From an uncultured bacterium (GTDB taxonomy: Bacteria > Actinomycetota > Coriobacteriia > Coriobacteriales > Coriobacteriaceae), in assembly GCA_905215765.1 (NCBI GenBank), contig CAJMRP010000026.1, positions 1 through 19,736 on the forward strand: 19,736 nt of DNA, in the 5' to 3' direction. Under the pieces are notes generated by a model. It made no database searches and was not told the origin of the DNA. It saw only the letters and a program-made list of their open reading frames with translations. Positions 13,807 to 19,736 of the stretch are shown here, piece after piece. Position numbers and translations under genes: made by a program. The number at the start of each line of letters is the position of its first letter. Position 1 is the stretch's first letter.

Positions 13807-15261
13807 TTAACTCAAGTCCTCGCCATTTGATGCAATGACCTTTTGATACCAGCAGAAGCTGTCCTTTCGGTAGCGATCGAACGTGCCTTTGCCCGTATCA
13901 TCGGCATCGACATAAACAAAGCCATAGCGCTTCTTCATCTGCCCCGTCGAGGCCGATACCAGATCGATACAGCCCCACGGCGTGTATCCCATCAGGTCAA
14001 CACCGTCCTCGACAATTGCATCGCGTAGCGCAAGAATATGCCTGCGCAGGTAATCAATATGATACGCATCGTGGACTTTGCCGTCTTCCAGCGCATCGAG
14101 TCCGCCCACACCGTTCTCAGCGATAAAGAGCGGAAGATGGTAACGATCGTGGTAGCCGGCAAGCGTCACGCGCAAACCCAGCGCATCGATCTGCCATTTC
14201 CAGGCAGTCTCTTTATCCTTGAGGTACGGATTGCGCAGCGTCGGGAACACGTTGCCCTCCGCCTTCTCAGCGATCACCTGGTCATCGGCGCACACCAAGC
14301 GCGAGCAATAGTACGAGAACGAGATGAAGTCGACGGTATGCTCGGCCAGACACTCCGTATCGCCCGGCTCAAAGGGCACGTAAACACCCTCTTTCTCGAG
14401 CGCACGCAGCTTCCAAGTAGGATAGGCGCCCGCAGCCATCACGTCAGTGTAGAAGTAGCGGCCGCGGTCCTCCTCATACGCAAGCCATACGTCCTCGGGC
14501 GCACAACGGTACGGATAGGTCGCACCGGCAGCGATCATGCAACCCACCTTGTTTGCGGGATCGATCTTGTGCAGGATCTCGACGGCGCGAGCGCTCGCCA
14601 TAAACATATGGTGCGAGAACGCCGCGGTCACGGCTGCACGGTCACGCTCATCCTCGAGCGTGACGCCCGCGTTGAGATAGGACAGCGCCACGCTGTTGAT
14701 CTCGTTGAAGGTGAGCCAATAACGCACGAGGCCCTGGTACGCACGTCCGACGGTCTCGACGTAGTGCGCATACCGCTCGATCATCTCTCGGCTTTGCCAT
14801 CCACCATAGTGCTCGACCAGAGCCAACGGATAGTCGTAGTGCGACAGCGTCACGAGCGGCTCGATTCCGTGCTCGCGCAGCGCCTCGAATACCTGACGGT
14901 AAAACTCCAAGCCCTCACCGTTGGGCTCGGCCTCCATCCCTGTGGGAAAAATACGGCTCCAACAAATTGAAAGACGCAGGCACTTAAAGCCCATCTCGGC
15001 AAAGAGCTCGACGTCCTCGCGCCAATGATGGAAGAAGTCGTTGCCCCAACGGCATGGATACAGCCTGTCCGGATCATCCACGGGCTTTTGCCTGCCAAAC
15101 ATCACATCCCAGCGGTCGGGACCCTGTGGAATCAGGTCGGAGTGCGACATACCGCGGCCGCCCTCGTTCCAGCCCCCTTCGGCCTGGTTGGCAGCGAGCG
15201 CGCCGCCCCACAAAAAGCCCTCGGGCATACCGGCAGCAGACGTTCTGTCAAAGTAACCCAT
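13807..15261 (-). CDS. 6-phospho-beta-glucosidase, glycoside hydrolase family 1
   Basis: A 484-residue cytoplasmic GH1 enzyme that hydrolyses beta-glucoside 6-phosphates delivered by the adjacent PTS, releasing glucose 6-phosphate and the aglycone or glucose. The N-terminal GH1 signature FLWGGALAANQAEGG is present. The acid/base glutamate is E187 in TFNEI and the nucleophile is E382 in FIAENGVGG. The C-terminal SASTGQMKKRYGFVYVD segment (K444, Y446) is the phosphate-binding loop that marks 6-phospho-glycosidases over plain glucosidases. Length is normal. The start lies one base after the IIC stop region, with AAGGA in the IIC coding end, so translation is coupled. It is the last gene of the operon, followed by a strong terminator. 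Substrate could be cellobiose, salicin/arbutin or gentiobiose phosphate; the sequence does not decide. Confidence 0.94.
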   Translation of the reverse strand: MGYFDRTSAAGMPEGFLWGGALAANQAEGGWNEGGRGMSHSDLIPQGPDRWDVMFGRQKPVDDPDRLYPCRWGNDFFHHWREDVELFAEMGFKCLRLSICWSRIFPTGMEAEPNGEGLEFYRQVFEALREHGIEPLVTLSHYDYPLALVEHYGGWQSREMIERYAHYVETVGRAYQGLVRYWLTFNEINSVALSYLNAGVTLEDERDRAAVTAAFSHHMFMASARAVEILHKIDPANKVGCMIAAGATYPYRCAPEDVWLAYEEDRGRYFYTDVMAAGAYPTWKLRALEKEGVYVPFEPGDTECLAEHTVDFISFSYYCSRLVCADDQVIAEKAEGNVFPTLRNPYLKDKETAWKWQIDALGLRVTLAGYHDRYHLPLFIAENGVGGLDALEDGKVHDAYHIDYLRRHILALRDAIVEDGVDLMGYTPWGCIDLVSASTGQMKKRYGFVYVDADDTGKGTFDRYRKDSFCWYQKVIASNGEDLS

Positions 15262-15262
15262 G

Positions 15263-16612
15263 CTACTCAGTATCCTTGGCAGAAGCTGCCGCGGCGTTCT
15301 CCTGCTCCTGTGCCAGGAGCAGGTTGTCGTACACCTTAAAGAACGGGTACCAGACCACAGCCATGACCACGATCAAAACGATCGTAAATACCCAGATGCG
15401 CGGGTCGAGGCGCTGGATAAAGCCCTGAACGAAGATGGGGAACGTGCCGCTCACCAAGATGTAGAAGTTAGAGACAAGACCCAGTGAGATTGCACCCCAA
15501 TACAGCAGGGCCGAAATCATACCGCCCAGCACAAACGGAATCATGAGGATCGGGTTGAAGATGATGGGTGCGCCAAAGATCGCGGGCTCGGAGATACGGA
15601 AGAAGCTCGGCACGATCGATGCCTTGCCAAATGCCTTAAGCTGCTGCGACTTTGCCCTAAACGCGCAGAGCGCCACAAAAGAGAACGTATTGCCCGTGCC
15701 GCCGATGAGGTTGATGACCATCGACATGAGTACCGGGTGGAACTCAAGCGGCTGCCCAGCAGCGTAGAGCGAGGCGTTGGCAGCAAAGGCGGCAAGCGTG
15801 ACCGGGGCGGTGATGGGCGTCACGATCATGTTGCCGTGGACGCCAAAGCACCAAAACAGCAGCGTCATGAAGCAGATAAGCAGTGCGCCGGGCACAGAGT
15901 CAACTGCGACGGAAAGCGGGGCAGCGAGCAGCTTCTCGATAACCGAGGGGATGGACAGCGTGGGATCGATCATCTGGATCAGCAGGTTGCCACCAAAGAA
16001 GATGAGGATGTTGGCGAGCATAGGCACGATGGCGCCAAAGGTTTCGGACAAAAACGGCGGCACGCCATCGGGCATCTTGATGGTGATGCCCTTGGTCTGG
16101 CAGAAGTGCGTGACCTCGACGGAGACCAGGGCAACGATGATGGCGGTAAACAGGCCCTGCGCACCCAGATAGGTGCAGGGGACCGCCTGGAGCACGGACT
16201 CATCAGCAAGCTGGTAGTAGGACGACGGCGCCGCGGCGATCAGGAACATCACCAGCGAGGTCATACCGGCGTTAAGCTTGGGCATCTTGTAGGTGCCCGC
16301 CAGGTTATAGGCGATTGCGAACGTCACGATCACCGACAGTATGCCCATCGTCATGTTGAACGGGATGAGCAGCGTGAGCTTATTGGCCGTGGCAAAATCG
16401 AGCCAAGGGCCAAAGACGGACCAGAACCCGCCCCGCGCCACCAGGTCGGCCGTGACCGGCGGGTTGGCGATGATCATAAAGACGGCAGAGACCAAGATGA
16501 AGCTGATCGCGCTCATAAAGCCCTTTTGCATGGAGGCAAAGTGGCGCTCGGCGCCGCAGAAATTGGCAATAGGGGTCAGTTTTTCCTGAAGCAGGGTCAT
16601 GAAATTTTCCAT
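15263..16612 (-). CDS. PTS lactose/cellobiose-type permease IIC
   Basis: A 449-residue integral membrane IIC component of the lactose/cellobiose (CelB-type) PTS family with about ten hydrophobic segments. It translocates the sugar and supports its phosphorylation by IIB. Family blocks are visible: KMPDGVPPFLSETF near the middle, FGVHGNMIVTPI, LIGGTGNTFSF, and SEPAIFGAPIIFNP, which forms part of the substrate site. The start has AGGAGG 5 nt upstream, overlapping the IIB stop codon, so the genes are tightly linked. The C-terminal tail is alanine- and glutamate-rich. The glucosidase gene follows with a 1-nt gap. The pairing with IIA and IIB of the lactose class and with a GH1 6-phospho-beta-glucosidase points to cellobiose or aryl-beta-glucosides. 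Confidence 0.94.
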   Translation of the reverse strand: MENFMTLLQEKLTPIANFCGAERHFASMQKGFMSAISFILVSAVFMIIANPPVTADLVARGGFWSVFGPWLDFATANKLTLLIPFNMTMGILSVIVTFAIAYNLAGTYKMPKLNAGMTSLVMFLIAAAPSSYYQLADESVLQAVPCTYLGAQGLFTAIIVALVSVEVTHFCQTKGITIKMPDGVPPFLSETFGAIVPMLANILIFFGGNLLIQMIDPTLSIPSVIEKLLAAPLSVAVDSVPGALLICFMTLLFWCFGVHGNMIVTPITAPVTLAAFAANASLYAAGQPLEFHPVLMSMVINLIGGTGNTFSFVALCAFRAKSQQLKAFGKASIVPSFFRISEPAIFGAPIIFNPILMIPFVLGGMISALLYWGAISLGLVSNFYILVSGTFPIFVQGFIQRLDPRIWVFTIVLIVVMAVVWYPFFKVYDNLLLAQEQENAAAASAKDTE

Positions 16613-16621
16613 GGTCGCCTC

Positions 16622-16915
16622 CTAGCCCAACAGCGACTGGGCGAGTGCCAGCACGTTGGCGGCGTTGCCCATGCCGTAGTCCTGTGCGGGGATGACCGCG
16701 GTCGGCTTACCGCTCCCCTGCTTGACGGTGTTGAGCTGGTAGGACACCTGCGGCCCCAAGAGCAGCACGTCATAATCGGCGCAGGTCTCCTGATACTCGC
16801 CGATACCCACCGCATCGATATCGAGCTCGATGCCGTTTTGCTCCGCGTATTTCTCGAGTTTCTTCATCAGAATGCTTGTAGACAGGCCAGCTGCGCAAAC
16901 AAGAAGGATCTTCAT
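16622..16915 (-). CDS. PTS lactose/cellobiose-type component IIB
   Basis: A 97-residue cytoplasmic IIB protein. The phosphorylated cysteine is C7 in ILLVCAAGLSTSILM, the typical P-loop of the lactose/cellobiose class. It receives phosphate from IIA and passes it to sugar bound by IIC. GPQVSYQL and the C-terminal MGNAANVLALA segment are also family-like. The ATG at 16915 is chosen because it starts the fold exactly and has GAAGGG about 8 nt upstream. The open frame extends to 16990, but that would overlap the IIA gene and add an unusual 25-residue leader. It sits 46 nt after IIA and 9 nt before IIC. Confidence 0.94.
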   Translation of the reverse strand: MKILLVCAAGLSTSILMKKLEKYAEQNGIELDIDAVGIGEYQETCADYDVLLLGPQVSYQLNTVKQGSGKPTAVIPAQDYGMGNAANVLALAQSLLG

Positions 16916-16961
16916 AAGGGATTCCCTTCGCATTGATTGGTTGGATAGTCGCCGCACGCCG

Positions 16962-17288
16962 TTAGGCGTTCTTGGCTGCAGTGCGCTCATACAGGCAGAT
17001 CAGCTCCTGCACGAGCTCCTGAGCAAGCATGGAGCACATGAGGTGGTCCTGAGCATGGACCAGCAACACATCCACCGACAGATGCTCGCCCGCCGCCTCG
17101 GTCGAAAGCAGCTGCGTTTGGATGTGGTGAGCTTTGATTCCCGCATCCTTTGACTGCTTCATGAGTTTGGCGGCAGCGTCAAAATCCCCCGCCTTTGCCT
17201 TTTCAAGGGCTACGAAGGCAAGGCTGCGCGCCTCTCCCGCTGCAGCGACCAGCTGAAACGAAACCATCTCGGTTCCCTGATCGTCCAT
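16962..17288 (-). CDS. PTS lactose/cellobiose-type component IIA
   Basis: A 108-residue all-helical IIA protein of the lactose/cellobiose class. The phosphorylated histidine H78 and the metal-binding D81 sit in VHAQDHLM, at the same numbers as in the classical lactococcal IIA-Lac. AHHIQTQLLSTEA is the other family block. It works as a trimer accepting phosphate from HPr. The ATG at 17288 has AGGAG 7 nt upstream; another ATG at M8 is possible. It is the first PTS gene after the regulator, with 115 nt between them that contain a possible promoter and the palindrome GAATATTC. Confidence 0.94.
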   Translation of the reverse strand: MDDQGTEMVSFQLVAAAGEARSLAFVALEKAKAGDFDAAAKLMKQSKDAGIKAHHIQTQLLSTEAAGEHLSVDVLLVHAQDHLMCSMLAQELVQELICLYERTAAKNA

Positions 17289-17324
17289 AACGGTCTCCTC
17301 TCCCGTGATGTTTGGTTTGTACTT

Positions 17325-17356
17325 GAATATTCGAAACGCCTATCTCCCACCCGCAA
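17325..17356 (-). promoter_or_regulatory. Possible promoter and palindrome upstream of IIA
   Basis: TTGCGG (17351-17356) and GAATAT (17327-17332) are 18 bp apart on the minus strand, a plausible sigma-A-like promoter. The -10 lies inside the palindrome GAATATTC (17325-17332), which may be a regulator site. CCTCGAGG (17358-17365) is another short palindrome next to it. The regulator has no terminator between it and this point, so read-through is also possible. Confidence 0.35.
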
Positions 17357-17403
17357 TCCTCGAGGTTTATTGCAGGCAGGCAGGGTTTTCGACAAAAGAA
17401 GCC

Positions 17404-19299
17404 TTAAGCCGTATGCGCTTGCACAAGCGCCATCAGCTCATGCCAGGACCGGCGCTCGCGTAAGCGCTCGACCCCCTGGCGGTCCATAAAGATCTCAGCG
17501 AGCAGCGAGCTCAAGATCCGCGCCTCATCGCCGCCCGACCGGGCAAACGACACCATAAAGACGATATCGACCTCATGGCCGTATTCGTCCCAAAGAATGG
17601 GATGTTCGAGCAGGCCCACGGTAACAAAGGCCTCGGCGCTCAAAGGATGCATCCCATGGGGCATGGCCACCCCATTGCCAAACGAGGTGGCACTCGCGCT
17701 CTCGCGCTCGGCAACCTCTTGGGCAAACTGGGCATCGACACGGCCGCTCTCGACGGCGCGCTCGGAGAGATATCGGAGAACGGCCTGCTTCGACGACGCC
17801 TCAACGCGGTTGAAGAACAGGGCACGGCTAAAGAAAGCGCTCAGGGAGTCCGATTGCGCAGCGTCATCACTCAGCACCTTGCGGATAGCGTTGACATCGC
17901 TCGTCTCCAAGAAGAAATCGGCCTCGCGGACGGGCACAGGCAACTTGACGTTGAGCGGCACCGTTGTGAACACGTAGTCGATGTGCGAAAAGTCGAGCGT
18001 TCCCACGCGGGCGACGTCGCATGTCTCAATCGACTCGATATACATACCAAACTGCTTGCGGTACTGGTGCTCGAGCATACGGGCGCTTCCCGCTCCCGAG
18101 GCGCACACGATCAGGATGCGTTTGCGACGCGGCTGGTCGGCTTGCTGCTCGAGGGCCAGGGCAAATGCCATGGCGATGTAGCCGAGCTCCTCATCAGAGG
18201 GCTGGCTGCCAAAATGACGCTCGAGTACCTGCGAGGTGCCGGCCGCCATCGAATAGGCCAACGGAAACCTCGTCTTGATATCGGGCAGCATGGGGTTATC
18301 CATATGCATGTGATATTCAAGGCGATAGCCCAGAGGGCCAATATGCCGAGCAAGGTTCATGCGAAGTTCAAGATCGCTGCTAAAGTCAAACCTAAACTCA
18401 TCGTTGACCGCACATACCATCTCGGAAGCGATCTCCCACATCTCGTCCGAGATAACGGCCGAGCCCTTCTCGGGCACGCCCGTGCCCCTGCCGAGCAAAT
18501 GGATTGCGATAAAGGCAACCTCTTCTCGGGGCATGCTCACGCCCAGGGCATCCTTGATGTTTGCGGCAATCTGGAAAGCCGCAGCGTATTCGCGCGTTCC
18601 CTCCAGCTTTAAAACGTCCGATTCTGCAGCCGGGACATAGCAGCCCTGCTCGATGCGGCCAAGAGCGATGTAAAGATGCATGATGAGATTGCGGGATGCC
18701 AGCGAGCTCACCGTGACGGGCGAGGCAGTCAGGGCATCGTCCACACATGCGGCGATGGCCCGCAGGCGCTCGGCGAGCTCTGCATCGTCGGTGTCGGGCA
18801 ACACGGGCCTCACCAGCGAGGCCAGACACAGACGCCGTTGCGACTCCCCACCCGCAACGCGGATTCCGTAGCGAGGGCGCTTTTCGAGCGTCAAGTCAAA
18901 TTGGGCGAGTTTCTGCTCTACCAGACGCATGTCATTGGACAGAGTTCGCGCCGAAACGTAGAGTAAATCCGCATACTCCTCAATCGTCACCCACTGGGAC
19001 CGCATGAGAAGGTCGTTAAGAAGGAAGGACACACGGCCGTCGCGCGTATCAGGAATGCCCGGATGGGCCAGAGCCGCACCGTCTAGCAAGCGAGCAAGCT
19101 CATCTGCATGTGCAACATCGATACGATATTGCCCTTTGCTGCCAACGATGCGTGCAACCCCCGCAAGCTTGTCGTTTGCGCGATGGATATAGTTTCTCAC
19201 GGCGCGCTCGCTTACCTCGAGACGCTTGGCAAGCACCGCGACAGCGACAGGCTGAGCGTCCTCGATCATATTTACAAGCTGCTTGACGCGAGCATCCAT
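17404..19299 (-). CDS. LicR-type PRD transcriptional regulator with IIB and IIA domains
   Basis: A 631-residue activator-type PTS regulator. Order: HTH (about 1-60), a second HTH (about 88-150), PRD1 (about 175-285; H208, H267), PRD2 (about 290-395; H319), a IIB-like domain with C399 in ILIVCASGAGSARM, and a C-terminal IIA domain (about 487-630) with H548 in GNGVAMPHGM. Members such as LicR and CelR bind DNA and are tuned by HPr- and IIB-dependent phosphorylation of their histidines, activating beta-glucoside PTS operons. It precedes such an operon in the same direction. The second PRD2 histidine appears replaced by A378 (YIAMAFALALE). The ATG at 19299 has AGGAGGAGG just upstream. No RNA-binding CAT domain is present, so it is not a BglG-type antiterminator. 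Confidence 0.92.
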   Translation of the reverse strand: MDARVKQLVNMIEDAQPVAVAVLAKRLEVSERAVRNYIHRANDKLAGVARIVGSKGQYRIDVAHADELARLLDGAALAHPGIPDTRDGRVSFLLNDLLMRSQWVTIEEYADLLYVSARTLSNDMRLVEQKLAQFDLTLEKRPRYGIRVAGGESQRRLCLASLVRPVLPDTDDAELAERLRAIAACVDDALTASPVTVSSLASRNLIMHLYIALGRIEQGCYVPAAESDVLKLEGTREYAAAFQIAANIKDALGVSMPREEVAFIAIHLLGRGTGVPEKGSAVISDEMWEIASEMVCAVNDEFRFDFSSDLELRMNLARHIGPLGYRLEYHMHMDNPMLPDIKTRFPLAYSMAAGTSQVLERHFGSQPSDEELGYIAMAFALALEQQADQPRRKRILIVCASGAGSARMLEHQYRKQFGMYIESIETCDVARVGTLDFSHIDYVFTTVPLNVKLPVPVREADFFLETSDVNAIRKVLSDDAAQSDSLSAFFSRALFFNRVEASSKQAVLRYLSERAVESGRVDAQFAQEVAERESASATSFGNGVAMPHGMHPLSAEAFVTVGLLEHPILWDEYGHEVDIVFMVSFARSGGDEARILSSLLAEIFMDRQGVERLRERRSWHELMALVQAHTA

Positions 19300-19361
19300 G
19301 TCCTCCTCCTTTCCCTGCGTCTAGTCTAACGCGGTAAAGAATGACACTCCACGTCGCGCTC

Positions 19362-19379
19362 GTTCCGCCAACGCGGAAC
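19362..19379. promoter_or_regulatory. Inverted repeat in the regulator leader
   Basis: GTTCCGC (19362-19368) and GCGGAAC (19373-19379) are perfect 7-bp arms around 4 nt. It lies about 63 bp before the regulator start and could be an operator for autoregulation or an mRNA hairpin. No T-tract follows. Confidence 0.4.
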
Positions 19380-19457
19380 AGGTTGCGGGGAGTCCAGCTG
19401 AACTTATAGGGAGCACGGAGAGAGGGCCCGAAAGCAATGCGTCGGTGTGAGATGCGC

Positions 19458-19583
19458 TTTCCGCAGTCATTGGGGACAGATTTAAATTAGTAGTCATTGA
19501 GGACGTTCTTGTTTGACTAGTCGTTTAAGAACGTCCCCAATGACTACCCACCCATCGGGGACTAGGTAAATAGCAAAAGCCCC
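19458..19583. repeat. REP-like palindromic element, copy 2, joined to a terminator
   Basis: It shares the arm TTTCCGCAGTCATTGGGGAC (from 19458), the 37-bp block at 19514-19550 and the block at 19553-19583 with copy 1 (13655-13765), in the same orientation. It carries an extra segment around 19490-19513. With this segment, AGTCATTG-AGGACGTTCTT pairs with AAGAACGTCC-CCAATGACT, a 19-bp stem with one mismatch. Upstream GATGCGCTTTCCGC (19451-19464) also matches the last motif of the 62-bp array. Confidence 0.85.
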
Positions 19584-19606
19584 GCAGTCGGAGCGGACTG
19601 CGGGGC
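19575..19606 (-). terminator. Terminator of the gene at the right edge
   Basis: Perfect 11-bp stem (19596-19606 with 19579-19589), 6-nt loop, then TTTT (19578-19575) on the minus strand. It ends the partial gene whose stop is at 19673-19675. Confidence 0.9.
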
Positions 19607-19626
19607 TCATGAAGAGAGGTTAGTTT

Positions 19627-19650
19627 GTGGGCGCCTTGCCTGGCGCCCAC
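19627..19650. other. Perfect 9-bp hairpin in the 3' UTR of the edge gene
   Basis: GTGGGCGCC (19627-19635) pairs with GGCGCCCAC (19642-19650) around 6 nt. It has no T-tract on either side and precedes the true terminator by about 20 nt on the minus strand, so an mRNA-stabilising role is the simplest reading. Confidence 0.5.
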
Positions 19651-19672
19651 GAGAGAGGCAATGGAGTAGAGG

Positions 19673-19736
19673 CTACTCGTGGATGCGGGTGCCGGAGAGG
19701 CCGGCCATGGTCTCGGCGGCCTTGTCCAGAGCGCCG
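19673..19736 (-). CDS. C-terminal end of an unidentified minus-strand gene
   Basis: Only the last 20 codons are inside the window; they read GALDKAAETMAGLSGTRIHE followed by TAG (19673-19675). The third-position GC bias and the downstream hairpin and terminator support a real gene end. The fragment is too short to assign a family. Its transcript ends at the terminator at 19575-19606, upstream of the PTS regulator, so it is probably a separate unit. Confidence 0.65.
   Translation of the reverse strand, partial: GALDKAAETMAGLSGTRIHE

Larger units (their letters stand above)
19300..19672. other. Gene-free region upstream of the PTS regulator
   Basis: About 370 bp with no credible gene. It holds a perfect 7-bp hairpin GTTCCGC/GCGGAAC (19362-19379), the second REP-like element (19458-19583), a terminator (19575-19606) and a further hairpin (19627-19650). 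A candidate minus-strand promoter for the regulator is TTCGGG-N18-TATAAG, with TATAAG at 19403-19408; it is weak, and the leader would include the hairpin at 19362-19379. Confidence 0.5.

Noticed and set aside
16916..16990. Extended N-terminus of PTS IIB
   Set aside because: It overlaps the IIA coding end; the family fold begins exactly at the internal ATG at 16915.
17404..19299. BglG-type RNA-binding antiterminator
   Set aside because: The N-terminus has DNA-binding helix-turn-helix domains and the C-terminus has IIB and IIA modules, as in LicR-type activators; there is no CAT RNA-binding domain.
1..19736. tRNA, rRNA, insertion sequence transposase or phage genes
   Set aside because: Looked for by eye on both strands; no cloverleaf with conserved arms, no rRNA blocks, and no transposase, integrase or phage protein was recognised.

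Overview
The window looks like chromosome of a high-GC (near 58-60% by eye) Gram-positive gut actinobacterium. The combination of two-TM/GAF-like LytS kinases with LytTR regulators, purine-rich AGGAGG ribosome binding sites, PTS sugar uptake and the type of interspersed repeat suggests Coriobacteriia, most likely a Collinsella-like species. This assignment is inference from gene content and style; no rRNA or other marker gene is present. Almost every gene is on the minus strand; only one protein gene (a C39-like peptidase) and one possible structured RNA are on the plus strand.

Layout, left to right. (1) 1-250: a possible structured non-coding RNA on the plus strand ending in a good terminator. 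(2) 251-718: YfcE/MJ0936-type metallophosphoesterase. (3) 813-4129, minus: a glycosyltransferase family 2 gene overlapping by ATGA with a LytS-type sensor kinase, followed by its LytTR response regulator, closed by a terminator at 757-805. (4) 4301-5560: an Atg22/UMF1-type MFS transporter. (5) 5790-8991, minus: a second LytS/LytTR pair followed by a zinc-dependent phospholipase C-domain protein. (6) 9103-11963, minus: an APC permease and a metal-dependent amidohydrolase, probably one import-and-hydrolyse operon. (7) 12324-13358, plus: a membrane-anchored C39-like cysteine peptidase with an unusual 125-residue low-complexity cytoplasmic tail. (8) 13359-13806: a repeat-rich gene-free region. (9) 13807-19299, minus: a complete beta-glucoside/cellobiose PTS locus, LicR-type regulator then IIA, IIB, IIC and 6-phospho-beta-glucosidase. 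(10) 19458-19606: a second copy of the repeat and terminator, then the 3' end of a further minus-strand gene at the right edge.

How the parts work together: in locus 9 the regulator senses PTS phosphorylation state. IIA-IIB-IIC imports and phosphorylates a beta-glucoside, and the GH1 enzyme splits the phosphorylated sugar in the cytoplasm. The two LytS/LytTR pairs are paralogues with the same gene order and may control neighbouring surface or transport genes.

The most notable non-coding signals are these. A 54-bp palindromic REP-like element recurs in the same orientation on both sides of the whole PTS locus (about 5.8 kb apart). Beside one copy, an array with an exact 62-bp period is made of a 14-15 bp motif alternating in orientation every 31 bp. 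The array sits between inverted TTGGGGAC arms, like a non-autonomous mobile element.
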